From the NCBI GenBank assembly GCA_949318235.1, contig OX439134.1, positions 29,458,459 through 29,522,458 of the forward strand: a stretch of 64,000 nucleotides of DNA, read 5' to 3'. Under the pieces are notes generated by a model. That model ran no database searches, had not been told where the DNA came from, and was given only the letters and a program-made list of their open reading frames with translations. This stretch comes from Ecdyonurus torrentis. Taxonomy: Eukaryota; Arthropoda; Insecta; Ephemeroptera; Heptageniidae. Positions 1 to 12,244 of the stretch are shown here, piece by piece (positions within the stretch are counted from its first letter, which is position 1; every line of letters begins with the position of its first letter). The translations under genes and the position numbers were made by a program.

Positions 1-230
1 AAGAATTATTTTTTAAAAAATTATCAATACGAAATTTTAATAAAAAATGAAGGAACACTCGTAATAAATGAGGCATCATTAAAACAAGTAGGGATATACA
101 AAAATATTTCATTTTATTTATTTAACACCGAGCACGATGAAATTTTTATTGCTCTATTGCAAAACTTTGTACTCCATACAATTTGCATGTACTTAGATGA
201 TGTACTTTTTTATTCTGAAGTTTTTGCTTC

Positions 231-261
<31 letters not shown>

Positions 262-735
262 CTTCTTCTTCTTTTTCTTCTTTTCTTTTTCAAGTACAGT
301 ACATAGTAATTTGCATATTGTACTTAACCTTCTGATACATGAGTTGCAATATTATTCCCTCATTAAAATTTCATGACACAAAAAAATAAATTATTCAGTA
401 TACAAATCTGAATAGTCCAAGAAATAGAATAGAAAATAGAAATCTGAATAGAAAAGAGAGTAAGCAAAATATTATAATGTTGCAATACTGTAATCCATAG
501 AGACCACGTGAAACAATATTGTGCTTATATACGGTATATACTTGCACAATTACTATAGCATAAATATTATGTTGTACGCAGCATAATTATGTGTGTTGAT
601 CAAATTTAGTATCATTAATGCTATAATAAAATAAATACAGCATAAATTGTATATTTTATTCTTTCCTTGTGAATTGGCTTTCTTTTATTTACACGGAAAG
701 CATAAATTTAAGAAATTATTTAGATACATTTACAT
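1..735. other. AT-rich DNA, no gene seen
   Basis: Contains a poly-T/TTC tract at 234-290. At roughly 500-665 it holds a copy of the GCATAAATTATG repeat family that ends in ATTCTTTCCTTGTG. Confidence 0.5.
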
Positions 736-964
736 ATGAGGGACCGGATTTTCAGTTGCAAATGTCTGCTTGCGCCTGCAAAAACAGCAGTTACTTTTCC
801 TGCTGCACAACTTGTTATCAATTTGTAAATTATTTCCTATCTACCTGTAATTTACCTCAAAATACCTGGAATGAACCAAAATTGATAAATATTTAGTAAA
901 TTGTTGTGTGGTACGAGGAGCAGGTGCAAGCAGACATTTGCAACTGAAAATCCGGTCCCTACAT
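736..964. repeat. Inverted-repeat element (MITE-like)
   Basis: Arms of about 45 bp (TATGAGGGACCGGATTTTCA... near 736 and its reverse complement ending near 964) surround a ~130-bp loop. An open frame at 669-896 crosses the left arm and is not a gene. Confidence 0.7.
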
Positions 965-1539
965 ATAAAGTAAAACTCTTTAGTACAAAACAATAACTTT
1001 TTTGAAAAAAAAGTTTAAAGAGTAACTCATTAGTATAAACGCAATTTCTTTAGCTGTAAATAGTTAACTCTTTAGATTCTAAAAAACTTAGTATGTAACT
1101 ATAATGAATTTATTTTTAAAAAAAGTCTAAATAGTAACTCTTTAGATAATTTTTTCCGCGTATATATTATTATTATTATTTTAATTATTTGATCACTGTA
1201 CTGTAGTTATAGAAGTTTAAATATCCGGTGAACATGAGGCAAAAAATAAAAAATAAAAATGGTCGATATACCTGCATTAATAGCGTCTTATGTAATATTA
1301 GGTCCACTCCCCCAAAAAATTGGCCCATTATATATTAAAGTTTGGATAAATATGTTTAAGTCCTACCACGGGCATAGTAAGGTTTATTTTTAAACACTCC
1401 TACTTACCGTTTATTATTATTAAATGTTTTTAGATCTATCAAAATTAAACATTTTTTCGAATAATAAAAATAAAGAGGCACATTATAAGATAAATTTTTA
1501 AAGTTAAAATAGCTCGCTTTTTTTTTTCTTTTCTTTTCT

Positions 1540-1571
<32 letters not shown>

Positions 1572-2254
1572 CTTTTCTTTAAAAGGGAAATTGTTCTTTT
1601 CAATACTCTCTAAGAGAATCCAATAAACGGAGGAGACAAAAAAAAAGACATTTATTTTTTATACATTTTTTTATTTAACTTTGTGTGTGCGTACAAAGAT
1701 AAAATATTAAATAGCCTAAGTTGGAGTACAGTAACATACCGAGAGAGAGAGAGAGAGAGAGAGAGACGAGTATTGATTCTTCAATTTACGTTTTCCAACT
1801 CTTTCTCTATATAAACTTTCAATTTTAAATTATCGTTCAAATGTTGTTATCAACAAACAACTGACTGCTACTTTTAGAAATAAAAACTATAAAAATAAGA
1901 ATAAAATAACGTAATATAAAATGTGATAAAAGCTCGTATTGGCTTTTTTGAACTTCGCCACACACAAAAAAAAAAAAGTATCGGAAGAAAAACATCAAAT
2001 TTTAGCATGATGACCAACAACATTTTTTTTTTCCAACAATAATGCACAATAATTTAGTCTTATTGTGACTTTAATGTGTTATTATTTAAATGAAAAAAAA
2101 TGAACTATTAGCATGTTTTATTGTGTAATTTTTATTTTCCAGCATGCAAATATAAATGGCCACAAAAATATAAATATCAAAATTAAGTAGAAGAAACTTT
2201 GAGTAAATAATCTCTTTCCACTACCCCCCCCCCCCCCCCCCAATAAAGTTATTA
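965..2254. other. AT-rich intergenic DNA with simple repeats
   Basis: Holds T-rich tracts (1518-1580), an (AG)n run at 1740-1767, and a C homopolymer at about 2224-2241. No exon-like frame was recognised. Confidence 0.5.
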
Positions 2255-2603
2255 AGCCGGAATTTGACTAAAAAGTCGCAAAGGAAAATCTTAAATTTTG
2301 CACAGTGATAAATTAGAATAACGTATCTTCAAAAATATATAAAAAAAAAATTGGGAGGTCACCATGCTATAGATCGTAAATTATGATTTTTTTTTTAAGT
2401 TTTAGTCCCATAAGAGCCCATGCTAATTTCATTAATTATTTCTTTTGTCTGATTATCACTTTATTGAAAATTTTATCATAAGTAGCTGTTACTATATTTT
2501 TAAATGGCATCATAAAGTTTCGAAGTTTTAGTTTTATATTATGAGATACAAGAAATGTAAATACAACCCTTAACAAAAATTCTTCATTTTCTTCTTTATT
2601 ACT
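2255..2603 (+). repeat. Dispersed ~300-bp repeat, copy 1
   Basis: Shares AAATTTTGCACAGTGATA, GGTCACCATGCTA, AAGTTTTAGTCCCAT and GGCATCATAAAGTTTCGAAG with 13665-14010 and, in reverse complement, with 48048-48325. Confidence 0.75.
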
Positions 2604-2896
2604 ATAGACCGCTTGCACTCATATTTAAGAGCCGCCATTTTGTTGGTCAGGAATACATAGGCCAGCATAGGAAAAACGTCATTTTTATTTTTTTAATAGC
2701 AAAAGAAGCTTCAAACCTCAATCAAAGCCTTATTTCTAGCTCCTAATAAGCTCGAAGGATATGAGAAAAATTTGTTGAGTTGAAATAAACAATTTTTTAT
2801 GTGAAAAATTAGGAAAAACGAAGTTTCCCCTATGCTGGACAATGCATTAGTCACCATAACATAGCGACAAAGCGCAAGGATGTGCAAGGGGTCTAT
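2604..2896 (+). repeat. MITE family A, copy 1 (~293 bp)
   Basis: Terminal inverted repeats TATAGACCGCTTGCAC and GTGCAAGGGGTCTA. The interior has GCCGCCATTTTGTTGGTCAG, GGCCAGCATAGGAAAAAC and CCCCTATGCTGGACAATG. The same element occurs at 3900-4194 (reversed) and 23457-23785. Confidence 0.85.
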
Positions 2897-3497
2897 TGGT
2901 ATATTATTATTATTATTACTATTTTTGTGAGAAAAAAATTGGGCTATTTTCTAGTTTTTACATTGTGGCTATATAATAATATACAGTTCAGTAAAGTTGG
3001 AAATAAGTAAATCGATACCATTTTAATTTCGCGCGTGATTTTCTTTATGTTGAAAATACAGTCTATAATGCTTATTTACTCGACTAAAAATCTATAGATG
3101 GAAAACTTTAAATCTTTCTAAATACATGCCGTATATAAATAAGGCTTCTTCTAGTTGTAAGATTTTAAGTATGACCATAAACATGTTTTTGTATTTAACG
3201 TATAGTTCAACATTTTTCAATGTCAGTGTCACGTTGTTTATTTTGGGACTTAAAACTATGTTTAAATGAAACAAAACAAACTTTAAAGTTTTCAATCAAC
3301 ATAAAACAAAAAGAAAAGTTTGATTTCTTCTTCTTTGTTTTACGGATCATTTATTCCACACACCCAAAAAATAAACAACAAAAAGTCACATTTTTCAAAC
3401 GCCTTAAAGACGTATTTGCTGATTTCACTTTTTGATTTGAACTTGCACTTTGATGTCATATTTTAGCAGTACATAATAATATTGATTATTATTTATT

Positions 3498-3503
<6 letters not shown>

Positions 3504-3575
<72 letters not shown>
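3504..3575. repeat. (TA)n microsatellite
   Basis: About 35 uninterrupted TA units. Confidence 0.95.
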
Positions 3576-3579
<4 letters not shown>

Positions 3580-3899
3580 ATTAAAAAATATATTAAATAC
3601 TCGTGAATTATTTATTTTTCATTTGTTAAAAATTAGTCATTTATCCTCAAGAAAAATAATAAAAATTTATTGAACAGACCATAAATGTTGTTTAATTGTC
3701 CTTTGCTGGGCAACGTATTTTTTAATATTATTAAAGAAAACGCCCAGACCAAACAACATGCCTTTTTAATTTATTAGACATAAAATGGGATTTTCAAAAA
3801 TACAATTATTTTGTCTTGCCATATTGTGTTATCGTGCTACACCAATCCCAGTCCCAGTCAAGACATTGTCTAAGAATCTAATTGTGACGCCCTAAATGT

Positions 3900-4194
3900 A
3901 TAGACCCCTTTCACATCCTTGCGCTTTGTCACCATGTTTGTGGTGCCTAATGTATTGTCCAGCATAGGGGAAACATCATTTCTCCTAATTTTCACTTAAT
4001 ATAAGAGTTTATTTTAACTGGACGAATTTTTCTCATGTTCTTCGAGCTTATTAGGAGCTAGAAATAAGTCTTTGGTTGAGGTTTGAAGCTTCTTTTGCTA
4101 TTAAAAAAATAAAAATGACGTTTATCCTATGCTGGCCTATGTATTCATAACCAGCAAAATGGCGGATCTTAAATATGAGTGCAACCGGTCTATA
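3900..4194 (-). repeat. MITE family A, copy 2 (~295 bp)
   Basis: Reverse-complement copy: begins TAGACCCCTTTCACATCC and ends GAGTGCAACCGGTCTATA. The inner words are shared with copy 1. Confidence 0.85.
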
Positions 4195-5574
<1,380 letters not shown>

Positions 5575-6312
5575 GCATGCACACGTAAAGATTAAATTAC
5601 GTAATTTATGCTGCATTTATGTCATTATAGCATAAATGATTCTAAATTAGAACAACATAAATAATTATTTTGTACAAGTAATATTTATGCTATAGAACAT
5701 AATTATTATGCATTATATCATAAATTATACTGTATTGAACAAATTGTGCTGGAAAATAGCTAGCATTATTATTACATATTTATTTTTTTTCCCGTGTATA
5801 CCAAAATAAGTACGTAATAGTTATGCTAGCTCATTTTCAGTGCCATTTGTTCATTCGAGCATAATTTATGCTATAATATATAATTATGTTACAAAGTATA
5901 AATATTATTTTGTACTATTACGTTAAGCATAATTATTTATGTTGTTCTAACTTAGCATCAGTTATGCTATATTGACATAACTTACGTAATTTATTCTTTC
6001 CTTGTGGTCGAAAGTATCATTAACAATTTTATTATGTAAAGTAGAAACTATCCATAATGGAAAAAGTAGAAAAACTAAATTACGTAATTAATGCTTCGTT
6101 CAATAATTGCTATAATGCGTAGAGCATAAATAATGTTGTTATTTTGTATTAACCAAAGTATTTATGCTGAATATCTTAACTATTATGGTATGTAGTATAA
6201 TCCATGGATATGGTATAATCGCTACAAACAATATAATAATATTATATTGTTGTACTTTTGTTGCTGCATTGAGCTATAGCGTAATTATTACGTGTATATT
6301 TGTCAGTGTATT
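5575..6312. repeat. Cluster of GCATAAATTATG-type palindromic repeats
   Basis: Repeated words TACGTAATTTATGCTGCATT, TAGAGCATAAAT, GTTGTTATTTTGTATTAAC and ATTCTTTCCTTGTGG appear on both strands. Related copies lie near 500-665, 51660-51790, 56222-56340, 56690-56790 and on both sides of the (TATAG)n arrays. Confidence 0.65.
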
Positions 6313-6316
6313 TTAT

Positions 6317-6970
6317 ATAAGCTCGTTCTGCAAAGTCAGACTTCCGGCGCAACTTTTGTGTCGATATGTTCCTTTGTTATAACAGCTGATTATGACTTCG
6401 TTACCTGTTTACTACGTTTATACATTAGAGCTTGTTCTGTAAAGTAAAGTGAATCTCAACAACAGTGAATCTCAACAACAGTGATTGGCTGACCAACAAA
6501 ATACGACACATTCATTGGTTGATCTTGTTTTTTGAGCTAACAAAATTGACAAAAATTGAGTCACATGAAGAGCATGGAACTTTTTTGTGTGGAGTTTCTT
6601 TTATTCTTATCAAGTTCAAAGTTCTAAACGAAGAAATAACAATGATCGACCATATGTATAAACGTAGTAAACAGGTAACGAAGTCATAATCAGCTGTTAT
6701 AACAAAGGAACATATCGACACAAAAGTTGCGCCGGAAGTCTGACTTTGCAGAACGAGCTATGGTCGATCATTGTTATTTCTTCGTTTAGAACTTTGAACT
6801 TGATAAGAATGAAAGAAACTCCACACAAAAAAGTTCCATGCTCTTCATGTGACTCAATTTTTGTCAATTTTGTTAGCTCAAAAAACAAGATGAACCAATG
6901 AATGTGTCGTGTTTTGTTGGTCAGCCAATCACTGTTGTTGAGATTTACTTTACTTTACAGAACAAGCTAT
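6317..6970. mobile_element. MITE inserted into a reversed copy of itself
   Basis: Order is X (6319-6428), Y (6429-6653), X' (6654-6762), Y' (6763-6968), where primes are reverse complements. X starts AGCTCGTTCTGCAAAG, Y starts AGCTTGTTCTGTAAAG, and X' and Y' end in the matching inverted ends. This is explained by an outer element X-Y' with an inverted inner element Y-X' inserted at its X|Y' junction. The uninterrupted junction is visible inside the inner copy at about 6645-6665. Confidence 0.88.
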
Positions 6971-7046
6971 AATATTAGCAGACAAAAAATTATTATCGGC
7001 GGAGGAAAAAAAAAAAAAAAAAAAAAAAGTTGCGGAATTCTAAACC

Positions 7047-7632
7047 CAGTAAACCATATTATACGGAAATATACATGGCAAGTACTTTTTATTATAAAAC
7101 TACGTGAAAAGTACATGCCCTCAGATTTCTGCATGTGCTTTTCATGTAGTTTACAAAAATGTAACTGAAATGTATTTGACATGTACATGAACAGAGCTTT
7201 TAAGAAAGTGCTTGCAAAGTGTTTTTTTATTTTTACTTGCATGCACTTCACAAGTACATGCAGTGCCAACCAATCAGAAGCGAGTAAAAAATAAAGAGAA
7301 AGATAAATATATGTTTTATCTCTATCTTCTATATCATGCGACTATGGCTCAGTGGTAGAGTCTAGGTCTCATGATCGGATGGTCAGAGGTTCGATCCCGA
7401 GTGCCGGCTAGGTTGGCAATTGAGGGGAATAAACTTTTTATATATAATAAAAAATCATAAGTGAAGGAAAAGTGCTTGCAAAGCAGAAAGTACTTGCCAA
7501 GTACATGACCCAGAGTGACACTCTTACATGGGTCAAGTACTTGTAGCAAGAGCCAGAAAAGTACTTGCAGGAAATCAAGAAATGTACTGGAAAAGTACTT
7601 TCCGTGTAAAGTGTGGTTTACTGGGAAGAATA
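7047..7632. mobile_element. Inverted-repeat DNA element with CCCAGTAAACCA ends
   Basis: Left end CCCAGTAAACCATATTATAC and right end GTGTGGTTTACTGGG are inverted repeats, with repeated AAGTACTT(G/T) and AGTACATG words inside. About 586 bp; it carries a tRNA-like SINE segment in its middle. Confidence 0.75.
7337..7456 (+). mobile_element. tRNA-derived SINE-like segment
   Basis: A Pol III A-box-like TGGCTCAGTGG is at 7345-7355 and a B-box-like GGTTCGATCCC at 7388-7398, 43 bp apart as in tRNA genes. The acceptor and T stems do not pair, so it is not a working tRNA. It is followed by a short unrelated body and an AT-rich tail. Confidence 0.65.
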
Positions 7633-7821
7633 GAACATTTTGTATCCCTTTCCTTTTTCCCGCGCCTCTTGTGATAGGCTGGCGCACCTCAACTATAAAC
7701 TCCATGCAATGTTACAAATTTCATGGTACCTTACGGTCAAACAAGTAAAGAAAAAAAAATTAAAAAAAAATACTAAAATTAGAATATAGTTTATTGACTT
7801 GAGAGCTAACACAGCTCAAAT

Positions 7822-8278
7822 GAGGAAGGTGAATTTTTTTAACCCCCACTTTTTATGACATTTTTGAAAAGAGCGTTAAAAAATTTTGAGGCGCTATTTT
7901 TTCTTAGAACGATTGGAGCATGGGAAGTATTTTTAATTTATTTTTGAAAATCGACCTAAAAAGCCTGTGACGTCATCAATCGGGCATTTATTTCGGAAAG
8001 TATTGACCGTAGAAGCTTCAGTAGCCAGCTTTTTGAAATCCTGAGGATGAGCTGATTTCATTAAACTGGTTACTGAACCTCGAACAATTAGTATTTGCCG
8101 AGAAAAAAAGTGGACTGATGACGTCACAGGCTTTTTAGGTCGATTTTCAAAAATTAATTAAAAATACTTTGCATGCTCCAATCGTCCTAAGAAAAAATAG
8201 CGCCTCAAAATTTTTTAAAGCTCTTTCCAAAAATATCATAAACTCAACAAAAAAATTTCAATTCACCTTCCTCATTGT
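7822..8278. repeat. Palindromic element ~457 bp
   Basis: Left arm has ATGAGGAAGGTGAATTTTTT, GGCGCTATTTTTTCTTAG and GACCTAAAAAGCCTGTGACG. The right arm repeats these in reverse complement and ends TTCACCTTCCTCAT. The arms are imperfect and the loop is about 110 bp. Confidence 0.85.
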
Positions 8279-8830
8279 ACAGTTTTGTGAAATCATCAAA
8301 TTTATTTATATTTCTAAATTTCTATACAATAAATGTAGCATATTACACTAATGATGTTTTGGGTGTATGTGGCATTTTAAAATTATAGCAGTTAGCATTT
8401 TTTTTTTTTTTTTTTTTTTAAGCAAGTACGATAGTAACGTAATTTTGTAACGTACCTGAACGTACATTTTAATATTTTTTTTATATATATAATCTATTTA
8501 ATCATTTAATATAATTCCGAAATACAAATTTAATTAAAATTTTGTCAGAGTAGCAAAAAAAAAAAAAGATGAGCAACATGCGACAAATAGATGTTAAAGC
8601 GATTAGGTTGACATTATCATGCAACAAACATAGACAATAATAAATTAAACTTGCGCGACAATCTATAATTTTTTATTATATTAACTATATCGAGCCTATA
8701 TATGGTTACTGTACCAGTTATCGGTCGTACATTAGAATGGAAAATTCTTCACAAAATCTACAAATGAAAATGAAATATATATAAATAGCATTTAGTTGCT
8801 AATCAAATACTACTTCTACTACTTAAGCAG

Positions 8831-9172
8831 TTAAGGGAGTACGGTACTGACATTATATCTAAAAAACTAGAAGTGTTTTGTGTCTAAATTTGGTGTCATT
8901 GTGTAGCTAAGGGTCACACCTAGCCGCGATAAAAATTTCAAGATGTTTGACCGTCCCGAAAAAAAGAAAAAAATTATTGAAATTAACACTAGGCCTTATG
9001 GGCTTAAAATTTCAAAAAAATCATATAAAATTAATTTGCACGGTGACCCACCAAAATTGTTATATATTTGAAATTGTCTTAAGCTGAAGTATCATTGTGC
9101 AAAATTTCAGATCTTTTTGACGAGCAAAGTTTGAGTCTAATGGCCGACGTTGGTCCGTCCCTTACCCCCTTA
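8831..9172. repeat. Diverged dispersed repeat related to 48048-48325
   Basis: Shares TTATGGG, CGGTGACCC, ATCATTGTGCAAAATTTCAG and a Cys/GTCC-rich end. The ends TTAAGGGAGTACGG and CCGTCCCTTACCCCCTTA are loosely inverted. Confidence 0.55.
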
Positions 9173-9408
9173 TACAAAAACAAACAAACCCCCTTATACA
9201 AAAACAAACAAAAAAAAAATAAAAAAAAAATGAAAAATAGTATATTATGCTGTACGCTGTACTGCATAATTCTCTGTACAGCAAAATATTTTGTTGCTTG
9301 ATGTCTTCTGTATTATTATGTTTAGAGTTAACTTGCATCGAAGCATTTTACCAGTAGTGAAAAGTAACTTTGCTGTACAGCATAGTTGAGGCTAAGTTCA
9401 AACTCTTA

Positions 9409-10118
9409 AAGGCATAGACAGGAAAAAAACATTAACATTTATATCGTAAAACACTTATAATGGGACTCACATAAATAATATTAGTTTGTCTCAAAATCCA
9501 ACTGTAGCGCAGTAGCATGAGTGATCAGAAAATTTAGATTTATGCAACACGCACAACATTTTCATATTAATTTTTGTCTGTTTCTGACGTTAGGAATAGT
9601 CACGCAAGTAGCATACTTTACACTATTACTAAACTTCTTTTTTTTTTTTTTTTTTTTTTTTTTTTGTGGGGCCACATTTGCATTCTGGTAAAAATTGTCA
9701 TTAATTTTGAAGGTCTCATTTTGTGTTTAATCATTAAAGGAATAGACCAGAGAAAAACATAACAATTTATATCACAAAACACTTGATGGGATTTACATAA
9801 ATAACATTAGTTTGTCTCAAAACCCAACTGTAGCCCCGTAGCAGTGATCAAAGAAATACAATTTATGCAACCCGCATAACATTTTCATACTAATTTTTGC
9901 ATGTTTCTGACGTCATGAACATGAATTTTCACGCATATTGCATACTTTACAGTTTTTTCACACTCTCTCGTGGGGCTACATTAACATTCTGGTAAAAATT
10001 ATCAACAGTTTTGAAGATCCCATTTCGTGTTTCATCATTAAAGAGCACATGTTGTTTTATGTGGTCTATGGCTTTAACTAGCACAATACATGTTGCTTCA
10101 TGTGGTCTATGACTCTTG
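9409..10118. mobile_element. MITE family D with a second family D copy inserted in it
   Basis: The outer copy begins TTAAAGGCATAGACAGG at 9409 and is interrupted near 9735 by a complete copy (TTAAAGGAATAGACCAG ... GTGGTCTATGGCTTTAA, to about 10078). The missing outer end then resumes as TAGCACAATACATGTTGC ... TGTGGTCTATGACTCTT. Both copies have the same orientation, and the insertion is at TA. Confidence 0.85.
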
Positions 10119-10813
10119 TATTTCCATGTTCGTTTTTAATACATTTTCTTTCGTGTTAAAACTTACAAATTTTAATACAACTAGATAAGATTGTAGTTTT
10201 ATTTATCTTTTATCAAAATTTTAAAGGGTAAAAGTATATTAAAAATGCTACAATAGCAGCACGTTCGAAAACTGGTACTTTTAGCATAGTATATTATTTT
10301 CTATATAAATAATGATATAATAACAACTTTCATAGATTAAAATAGGGCGCTCACATTTTATTATTATTGATTCTTTGTTTTGTAATAATATTTTATTATT
10401 TATTATATTGATTTGTTAATATACGTGGAGTGCAAATTTTTTATATAATGGGAAGAAAATGAGGATTTATAACCATGTTTTTTGAGTTTCATGTATTTTC
10501 ACTAAAATTTATATATTGTCATGATTTACGTTTGGTTAATTAGAGTAGTAAATTGTGGTTTTATGTTACGTAGGGTAATTGTTATTTATGCCAAAAATAG
10601 AGGTTATTGTATAAGTATGTGTACATTTTCATAAAGTTAAAATTGTTCAATTTTTTTTTTTTTTTTTTTTTTTTTACGTTTGTGTTTGTAATTGTTTAAC
10701 TCAAAAGTTGACCCTTATATGTTTGATGCCATATAAAAGTCAATATAGTACCAATTACCCGCATGATAAATTTTAAGACCCGTCACAATTACATTAGAGA
10801 GTATTATTTGTAT
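10119..10813. other. AT-rich intergenic DNA, nothing recognised
   Basis: Contains a T homopolymer at about 10650-10675. No exon, RNA or clear inverted repeat was seen. Confidence 0.4.
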
Positions 10814-11291
10814 TAAAGCAATAGAACACATTGAACAAAAAACGTGTACTGTCTAGTATCCTAACATACCTAAATACAGTCCGCGCCACCTAAGGATGTT
10901 AGCGATTAATCGAAATCGAGCTAGGAGCCAATAGGCACTCAAGCGCTCAAGGTCACTAGGAGGTGGGGTAATGTTAACTAAATGGAGATTTTTTTTGGTG
11001 TTGTCTTATTGGTCGCATCCTTAGGTGGCGTGGACTGTATCAACGTTTCTTTGACCAGAGTCGTTGATTTCTAATTTTCCATTTACAAAATGTCAGATGC
11101 ATATTTATGACGTCACAGCTTACTAGTCCAAACGCGCGGAAACAGGCAAGCTGTGACGTCATAAAGATGCAGCTGACATTTTGTTAATGTAAAATAAATT
11201 ATAAATCAATAACTCCGGCCAAATCAACGTTGATATTTAGGTATGTTAGGATACTACATGTTTTTTTGTGCAAAGTGTTCTATGCCTTTAA
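10814..11291. mobile_element. MITE family C copy interrupted by a second hairpin element
   Basis: The outer element has ends AAAGCAATAGAACACATTG and CAAAGTGTTCTATGCCTTTAA. At 10877-11038 sits an inner hairpin with ends CAGTCCGCGCCACCTAAGGA and TCCTTAGGTGGCGTGGACTG, flanked by TA on each side. Removing it with one TA restores CTAAATATCAACG, as found in the copy at 26227. Confidence 0.88.
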
Positions 11292-11528
11292 GATCAACAT
11301 GGAAATTCGGTAGTTCGTATAATACAAAACTTTTGTTTGGACAACTTTTTTTTTCTTCCCCTATATTTATTTTAACGAATTTGCACAAACTTTTACTTTA
11401 ATAATTTTGAACTATAATGCTATAGTTAAACTATTATTATGTATTAACTTCTACTTATTTTAAATTGGTAGTCAACTTATACACAATTAGAATTGTTTAT
11501 GTGCAGTTCAAATAAGTTATGTGAACTT

Positions 11529-11872
11529 ATAGGAATAGACCAGAGAAAAACATAAGCATTTTTAACGCAAAACACTTTATGCGGGACTTACATAAATAAC
11601 TTTAGTTTGTCTCAAAACCCAACAGTAGCCCCGTAGCAGTGATCAGAAAATTCGATTTATGCAACCCGCACAACATTTTCATACTAATTTTTACATGTTT
11701 CTGACGTCATAAACATGAATTTTCACGCACATTGCATACTTTACAGTTTTTTTTACCCTCTCTCGTGGGGCTACATTAACATTCTGGTAAAATTGTCATC
11801 AGTTTTGAAGATCCCATTTCGAGTTTATTCATTATAAAAAGCACATGTTGTTTTATGTGGTCTATGGCTTTA
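11529..11872 (+). repeat. MITE family D, full copy
   Basis: Begins AGGAATAGACCAGAG and ends GTGGTCTATGGCTTTAA, with inner GTAGCCCCGTAGCAGTGATC and TCTCGTGGGGCTACATTAAC. About 344 bp. Confidence 0.85.
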
Positions 11873-12141
11873 AGTGTAATAAAAATACTGTATGCTAAAA
11901 AAATTCCGAAAAATAAGCTGAATTCCAATGAGGTGAATTCCTTTTCGACATTTAATACTGCTTATATCACTTGTTATAACACGAAAGTTAACGCTTTCAC
12001 AATATGTTAACATTTTTTCGTAAAAATGTCAATTTGTAAAACTTCTATTTCTTCGCTTCTTGTATACGATAAATAATTCATTGTATTTCTATTTTTCTAC
12101 TGAATAATTTAACGTGGACCAATCATACAATATTGCAATGC

Positions 12142-12196
12142 TCTCTCTCTCTCTCACTCTCTCTCTCTCTCTCTCTCACACTCACTCTCACTCGGT
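12142..12196. repeat. (CT)n tract just upstream of UNC119 exon
   Basis: CT dinucleotides with CACTCT interruptions end about 50 bp before the exon at 12245. They extend the pyrimidine-rich region of that acceptor. Confidence 0.8.
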
Positions 12197-12244
12197 ACAG
12201 TACAGTAACATGTATGTTTTATGCATTACCTGATTGTGTTCCAG

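Noticed and set aside
669..896. 75-residue Cys-rich small protein
   Set aside because: Its Cys-rich part lies on the arm and loop of an inverted repeat and there is no gene context.
6465..6888. Frames with near-identical peptides on both strands
   Set aside because: They are produced by the self-nested inverted repeat, not by paired genes.
7337..7411. Functional tRNA gene
   Set aside because: Box A and B are present, but acceptor and T stems do not pair and no sensible cloverleaf forms.
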